DNA from: Nautilus pompilius
Taxonomy: Eukaryota; Mollusca; Cephalopoda; Nautilida; Nautilidae
NCBI GenBank assembly: GCA_018389105.1
Contig: JACATO010000047.1
Span: 186,001 to 250,000, forward strand
DNA: 64,000 bases
Reading direction: 5' to 3'
Below are positions 63,754-64,000 of this stretch, piece after piece. The notes under the pieces were generated by a model. That model did no database searches, was not told the DNA's origin, and was given only the letters and a program-made list of their open reading frames with translations. Each line of letters begins with the position of its first letter. Position 1 is the first letter of the stretch. Both the position numbers and the translations under genes were made by a program.

Positions 63754-64000
63754 AGTCCGTTTTTTTATCACAATTTGCTCTAGCGAGCATCCTTATTTGC
63801 ATTGTATACTCGATATTTTGTTGAATATACCAGCTCTTTTAGACATTTCTCAGTTATTTTTTCAGTCTGTGGAGTAAATATAACAGTCTGTTTCACGGCT
63901 GCTTTACAAACCCCTGACCATATTACAGCCATAATCACAATTTTTGCATAACCCTAGAATTGTCTAATTTTGTTTGACAAAGTCGAATTACACCCGCTGA
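63754..64000. other. Unassigned window end
   Basis: AT-rich with no recognisable feature. A homologous tail to the copy 1 flank is not evident. Confidence 0.5.

Overview
This window looks like intergenic or intronic nuclear DNA from a metazoan. It is AT-rich, full of microsatellites, and carries many decayed DNA transposons. I found no intact conventional host gene, rRNA, CRISPR array or bacterial-type operon. The transposon mix is Tc1/mariner of the SETMAR/Mos1 type, a GTF2IRD2-like hAT, a second hAT-like transposase, and an invertebrate multicopy zinc-finger family. With the long (CT)n, (CA)n and (AAT)n tracts and tRNA-derived SINE-like heads, this fits a large repeat-rich invertebrate genome. 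A mollusc, perhaps a cephalopod, is my guess. That is inference from repeat style, not proof.

Layout: 0-3.2 kb unassigned; 3.2-4.26 kb internally deleted mariner (copy A, minus); 4.3-9.4 kb unassigned, with a small CRE-containing repeat at 8.44 kb; 9.46-10.31 kb Tc1-like relic (minus); 10.3-20.0 kb unassigned, except an exon-like repeat (copy 1) at 16.45-17.12 kb. The 20.07-22.49 kb segment is the most structured part: a (CT)n array with 20 CRE-like TGACGT(C/A)A boxes, then a CpG-dense block, then a 50-bp minisatellite. After that come a 73-bp triplicate at 23.9 kb; a frameshifted zinc-finger pseudogene (25.74-27.44 kb, minus); a complete hAT insertion with 8-bp target duplications (28.97-31.66 kb); a 530-bp GA tract (35.9-36.5 kb); a second hAT-like relic (37.26-38.79 kb, minus); a CA compound repeat (43.4-43.85 kb); a 179-bp TTAA-flanked piggyBac-like MITE (50.82-51.0 kb); a Tc1 relic with recognisable ends (52.4-53.6 kb); a near full-length mariner copy B (53.8-55.06 kb); a 200-bp palindromic element (55.19-55.39 kb); an AAT tract (56.5-56.8 kb); a third Tc1-like fragment (59.2-59.6 kb); and copy 2 of the exon-like repeat (63.09-63.75 kb).

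The genes do not form a pathway. The protein-like segments are independent mobile-element relics, all with frameshifts or stops, so any transposition in recent times must have been driven by copies elsewhere. I did not find a convincing new biological system. The items most worth a second look are the CRE array beside a CpG block and minisatellite, the paired exon-like repeats 47 kb apart, and the two palindromic MITE-like elements.
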